Position numbers and translations under genes: made by a program. This document shows, piece after piece, positions 60,701-64,000 of a stretch of DNA of 64,000 nucleotides. Position 1 is the first letter of the stretch; each line of letters begins with the position of its first letter. The DNA lies in contig JAVSMN010000001.1 of NCBI GenBank assembly GCA_032027205.1, forward strand, positions 1,488,001-1,552,000. The letters are read 5' to 3'. The notes beneath the pieces are model-generated. The model saw only the letters and a program-made list of their open reading frames with translations, was not told the DNA's origin and ran no database searches. The DNA is from Zeimonas sp032027205 (GTDB lineage Bacteria; Pseudomonadota; Gammaproteobacteria; Burkholderiales; Burkholderiaceae_E).

Positions 60701-63700
60701 GGCTCGCTCGCTGGCGGCGGTTCGGCTTGGGCCGCAGCCGCCACCGCCTTCGGCGGTGCGCCGCGCCGCCGGAACAACCGTCGTACGCCGACGAAGAACA
60801 TCGGCACGAAGAAGATCCCGAGGAAGGTGCCGAACAGCATTCCTCCGATCACGCCGGTGCCGATCGCGTTCTGCGCACCCGAGCCGGCGCCGTCGGCCAG
60901 CGCCAGCGGCAGCACGCCCAGGCCGAATGCGAGCGAGGTCATCACGATCGGTCGCAACCGGTCGCGCACCGCCTGCATCGTCGCGTCGACGAGATCCATG
61001 CCGCGGTCGAGGTTCTCCTGCGCGAAGGCGACGATGAGAATGGCGTTCTTGCTCGTCAGCCCGACGGTGGTGAGCAATGCGACCTGGAAATAGACGTCGC
61101 GCTCGAGGTCGCGAAAGGAAGCGAACAGCGTCGTGCCGAGCACGCCGAGCGGCGCCACGAGCAGCACGGCCGTGGGAATCGTCCAGCTCTCGTACATTGC
61201 GGCCAGCGTCAGGAACACGATGATCAGCGACAGCGTGTACAGCAGCGGCGTCTGCGCGCCGGCCTGCCGTTCCTGGTACGACAGCCCGCTCCACTCGATG
61301 CCGTAGCCCTGCGGGAGTTTCGCGACGATCTCCTCGATCGCCTGCATCGCCTCGCCGGAGCTCACGCCCGGCGCGGCTTCGCCGTTGATCTCCAACGCCG
61401 ACACGCCGTTGTAGCGCTCGAGGCGCGGCGAACCGTACTCCCAGCGCCAGTTCGCGAAGGCCGAGAACGGCACCATCTCGCCGTTGCGGTTGCGCACGCT
61501 CCACAGCCGGAAGTCTTCCGGAACCATCCGGAACGGCGCGTCGGCCTGCAAATAGACGCGCTTGACGCGACCGCGGTCGATGAAGTCGTCGATGTAGCGC
61601 CCGCCCCAGGCCACCGACAGCGTCGTGTTGATGTCGCTGGTAGCCAGCCCGAGCGCCCCCGCCTTGCGCGTGTCGATGTCGAGTTGCAGTTGCGGACTGT
61701 CCTCCTGGCCGTTCGGCCGCACGTTGGCCAGGCGTCGGTCCTGCGACGCCGCGCCGAGCAGCTGGTTGCGGGCGTTGAGCAGCGCCGTGTGACCGCGTCC
61801 CGCGTTGTCCTTCAGGTAGAACACGAAGCCGCCGGCGCGGCCGAGTTCGGGAACCGCCGGCGGCGTGAACGCGAAGACGAGCGCGTCGCGGATCTGCGAG
61901 AAGGCTCCCATCGCGCGCTGTGCGATTGCGGAAGCGTGCAGCGAGTCGGCCGTGCGCTCGCCCCAGTCCTTCAGCTTGACGAAGGCGATGCCGGTGTTCT
62001 GGCCGGTGCCGGCGAAGCTGAAGCCGAGCACCGAGAACACCGACTGGACGGCGTCGGTCTCCTTCTCGAGCAGGTAGTTCTCGACTTTCTGCATCGACTC
62101 GAGCGTGCGCTGCTGCGTTGCGCCCACCGGCGCCTGCACCTGCGTGAACAGGACGCCCTGGTCTTCCTGCGGCAGGAACGCCGTTGGCAGCCGGAAGAAG
62201 AGGAACACGGCGATCGCGACCAGCACGACGAACACGACCAGCCCCGCCCACCGGTGCGCGATCATCGCGCTGACGACGCGGCGATAGCGCGCGCTGGTGC
62301 GATCGAAGCTGCGGTTGAACCAGCCGAAGAAGCCGCGCCGCGGGCCGTGCTGCATGTCGGAGGCCTTGAGCATCGTCGCGCACAGCGCTGGCGTGAGGAT
62401 CAGCGCGACCAGCACCGACAGCGTCACCGCCGAGATGATCGTCGCGGAGAACTGCCGATAGATGATGCCGGTGGAGCCGCCGAGGAAGGCCATCGGCGCG
62501 AACACCGCCGACAGCACGAGGCCGATGCCGACCAGCGCGCCGCTGATCTCCTTCATCGACTTGCGTGTCGCCTCGACCGGTCCGAGCTTCTCCTCGGACA
62601 TCACGCGTTCGACGTTCTCGACGACGACGATCGCGTCGTCCACCAGCAGGCCGATCGCCAGCACGGTGGCGAACATCGTCAGCATGTTGATCGAGAAGCC
62701 GAGCGCGGCGAGCACGCCGAAAGTTCCGAGCAGCACGATCGGCACCGCGATCGTCGGGATCAGCGTCGCACGGAAGCTCTGCAGGAACAGGAACATCACG
62801 AGGAAGACGAGCACGATCGCTTCGAGCAGCGTCGTGACGACGCCCTGGATCGCCACGCGCACGAAGGGCGTCGTGTCGAAGGGAACGACCGACTCGAGTC
62901 CGGGCGGGAAGAACGCCTGCAACTCGCGCAGCCGCTTCTCGACACCGCGCGCCGTGTCGAGCGCGTTCGCGCCGGAGGTGAGCGACACCGCTACACCCGT
63001 GGCAGGCTTGCCGTTGTAGCGACTGAGGAACGAATAGGTTTCCGCGCCGAGCTCGACGCGCGCGACGTCGGCCAACGTGAGCAACGATCCGTCGGGCTGC
63101 GTGCGCACGACGATGCGGCGGAACTGTTCGGCGTTCTGCAGCCGGCCCTGCGCGGTGATCGTCGCATTGAGCTGCTGGCCCTCGACGGCCGGCACGCCGC
63201 CGAGTTGGCCCACCGCGAGTTGCTGGTTCTGCGCATTGATCGCGCCGATGATGTCGGTGGGCGCCAGGCCGAAGGTCGCCATCTTGTTCGGATCGAGCCA
63301 GATGCGCATCGCGTACTGCGCGCCGAACACCTGGACGCTGCCGACACCTGGCACGCGGCTGAGCGGGTCGACGATGTTCGCGACGACGTAGTCGGAGATG
63401 TCGTTGCGATCCAGGCTGCCGTCGGACGAGACGAAGCCGACGACCATCAGGAAGCCGGTGCGCGCCTTGTTCACGATCACGCCCTGCCGCTGCACCTCCT
63501 GCGGCAGCAGCGGCATCGCCAGTTGCAGCTTGTTCTGCACCTGCACCTGCGCGATGTCGGGGTTCACCGAAGTGTCGAAGGTCAGCGAGATCTGCGCGCT
63601 GCCGTTCGAGTCGCTGGTGGCCGACAGGTAGAGCAGGCCGTCGAGCCCCTTCATGCTCTGCTCGATGACCTGCGTCACCGAGTTCTCGAGGTCCTTCGCC

Positions 63701-63858
63701 GAGGCGCCCGGATAGTTCGCCTGCACCGTGACCGACGGCGGCGCGATCGTCGGGTATTGCGAGATCGGCAGCGTGAAGATCGACAGGCCGCCGACGATCA
63801 TCACGACGATCGCGAGCACCCACGCAAATATCGGCCGACCGATGAAGAACTGGGACAT
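60697..63858 (-). CDS. RND multidrug efflux transporter, HAE-1 family (AcrB/MexB type)
   Basis: A 1053-residue RND pump with the AcrB layout: N-terminal FFIGRPIFAWVLAIVVMIVGG, two periplasmic porter halves, and the proton relay in helix 4 as GLLVDDAIVVVENVERV, the two adjacent Asp residues intact. IAQVQVQNKLQLAMPLLPQEVQRQG and the central region PALCATMLK are typical. The C-terminal part ends with RRLFRRRGAPPK. It pumps drugs out in exchange for protons with the adjacent channel and the adaptor whose end lies at the right edge. Confidence 0.97.
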   Translation of the reverse strand: MSQFFIGRPIFAWVLAIVVMIVGGLSIFTLPISQYPTIAPPSVTVQANYPGASAKDLENSVTQVIEQSMKGLDGLLYLSATSDSNGSAQISLTFDTSVNPDIAQVQVQNKLQLAMPLLPQEVQRQGVIVNKARTGFLMVVGFVSSDGSLDRNDISDYVVANIVDPLSRVPGVGSVQVFGAQYAMRIWLDPNKMATFGLAPTDIIGAINAQNQQLAVGQLGGVPAVEGQQLNATITAQGRLQNAEQFRRIVVRTQPDGSLLTLADVARVELGAETYSFLSRYNGKPATGVAVSLTSGANALDTARGVEKRLRELQAFFPPGLESVVPFDTTPFVRVAIQGVVTTLLEAIVLVFLVMFLFLQSFRATLIPTIAVPIVLLGTFGVLAALGFSINMLTMFATVLAIGLLVDDAIVVVENVERVMSEEKLGPVEATRKSMKEISGALVGIGLVLSAVFAPMAFLGGSTGIIYRQFSATIISAVTLSVLVALILTPALCATMLKASDMQHGPRRGFFGWFNRSFDRTSARYRRVVSAMIAHRWAGLVVFVVLVAIAVFLFFRLPTAFLPQEDQGVLFTQVQAPVGATQQRTLESMQKVENYLLEKETDAVQSVFSVLGFSFAGTGQNTGIAFVKLKDWGERTADSLHASAIAQRAMGAFSQIRDALVFAFTPPAVPELGRAGGFVFYLKDNAGRGHTALLNARNQLLGAASQDRRLANVRPNGQEDSPQLQLDIDTRKAGALGLATSDINTTLSVAWGGRYIDDFIDRGRVKRVYLQADAPFRMVPEDFRLWSVRNRNGEMVPFSAFANWRWEYGSPRLERYNGVSALEINGEAAPGVSSGEAMQAIEEIVAKLPQGYGIEWSGLSYQERQAGAQTPLLYTLSLIIVFLTLAAMYESWTIPTAVLLVAPLGVLGTTLFASFRDLERDVYFQVALLTTVGLTSKNAILIVAFAQENLDRGMDLVDATMQAVRDRLRPIVMTSLAFGLGVLPLALADGAGSGAQNAIGTGVIGGMLFGTFLGIFFVPMFFVGVRRLFRRRGAPPKAVAAAAQAEPPPASEP

Positions 63859-63874
63859 CGCGCTGGCGCGGGCT

Positions 63875-64000
63875 TCAGCGCGCGGCCGTCGCGGGCGCGG
63901 CGCCGCCGGCTTCGCCTGCGCTGCCGGACTTTGTGTCGGCCTTCACGTCGGCTTTCGCGTCGGCCTTCACGTCGGCTTTTGCGTCAGGCTTCCCATCGGC
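63875..64000 (-). CDS. RND membrane fusion protein, C-terminal end only
   Basis: The gene enters from the right edge on the minus strand and stops at 63875, 16 bp before the RND start. The visible 41 residues are not a conserved domain: ADGKPDAKADVKADAKADVK-type repeats followed by GSAGEAGGAAPATAAR. Position immediately upstream of the RND gene and the operon layout make it the AcrA/MexA-type adaptor. The repetitive Lys-Ala-Asp tail is a species-level extension. Confidence 0.75.
   Translation of the reverse strand, partial: ADGKPDAKADVKADAKADVKADTKSGSAGEAGGAAPATAAR
63935..63982. repeat. Tandem 24-bp repeat encoding the adaptor's Lys-Ala-Asp tail
   Basis: Two copies of a 24-bp unit, each itself two related 12-mers (GTCGGCCTTCAC and GTCGGCTTTCGC or a one-base variant), cover 63935-63982. 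On the minus strand each 12-mer reads as Val-Lys-Ala-Asp or Ala-Lys-Ala-Asp. Multiples of three keep the frame, so copy-number change would only alter tail length. Confidence 0.85.

Noticed and set aside
60701..63823. Upstream extension of the outer membrane channel frame to 1544 codons.
   Set aside because: It overlaps the RND gene in another frame; the GTG at 60700 overlapping the RND stop is the natural start.

Overview
The window is about 64 kb of high-GC DNA (roughly two-thirds G+C by eye) with tightly packed genes and frequent ATGA/GTGA stop-start overlaps. Gene content points to a betaproteobacterium, probably of the Burkholderiales: a TssQ-like lipoprotein, TRAP transporters, branched-chain keto acid dehydrogenase, a hemE-priA pair, a PEP-CTERM protein and RND/EmrAB pumps. 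A run of 125 Ns (16100-16224) shows a draft scaffold. No rRNA, tRNA or CRISPR array was seen.

Accessory left end (1-4100): this is the most unusual part. An IS3-family element (1 to about 921) has inserted into the last visible cassette of a decayed chromosomal integron. Three attC sites (1121-1219, 1671-1728, 2243-2320) separate four cassettes read on the minus strand. To their right, on the plus strand, is a frameshifted, stop-containing and truncated integron integrase (3670-4100), which is the expected geometry. The cassette-first hexamers match the attC 2R boxes of their own cassettes, fixing orientation and boundaries. Cassette products are a Mrr/PD-(D/E)XK-like nuclease, two small proteins with an N-terminal membrane helix and a beta-rich domain, and the start of a uracil-DNA-glycosylase-like protein cut by the IS. 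This looks like an immobilised island of defence or nucleic-acid-processing genes.

4.2-16.1 kb: a YbjQ-family protein, a cold-shock/DUF1294 protein, an MFS permease, a sigma-54 activator, a coiled-coil membrane protein, and a translationally coupled trio (GGDEF-EAL protein, Ser/Thr kinase with PEGA domain, TssQ-like lipoprotein). A Rep-type helicase follows and abuts the assembly gap.

16.2-25.3 kb: a group of an ECF sigma factor, a Tat-exported ferritin-like protein and a cytochrome c. Next is the complete branched-chain 2-oxo acid dehydrogenase operon (E1alpha, E1beta, E2, E3). A coupled DUF302/thioesterase/NAD(P)H-quinone-reductase-like trio follows.

25.3-38.5 kb: priA, an intergenic region with DnaA-box-like sites, hemE, an AraC regulator, folE, a four-gene cluster of small membrane proteins (YqjD/YqjE type), ilvD, a metallothionein-like protein, a BASS-family transporter, a PEP-mutase/isocitrate-lyase-family enzyme and a nitronate monooxygenase.

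38.6-46 kb: a UbiD-family decarboxylase followed by a full TRAP transporter, then a ligase-associated exonuclease with a hexanucleotide-repeat tail and an ATP-dependent DNA ligase. Two successive spacers here (dctQ-dctM and dctM-exonuclease) are bracketed by long complementary purine/pyrimidine arms.

46-64 kb: a PEP-CTERM protein, a marR-emrA-emrB operon with a clear palindromic operator, a Spy/CpxP-like Gly-Met-rich protein, a nucleoside-recognition membrane protein, a DadA-like oxidoreductase, YceI, a host-attachment-family protein, a ferric-type ABC transporter operon, and an RND tripartite efflux operon running off the right edge.
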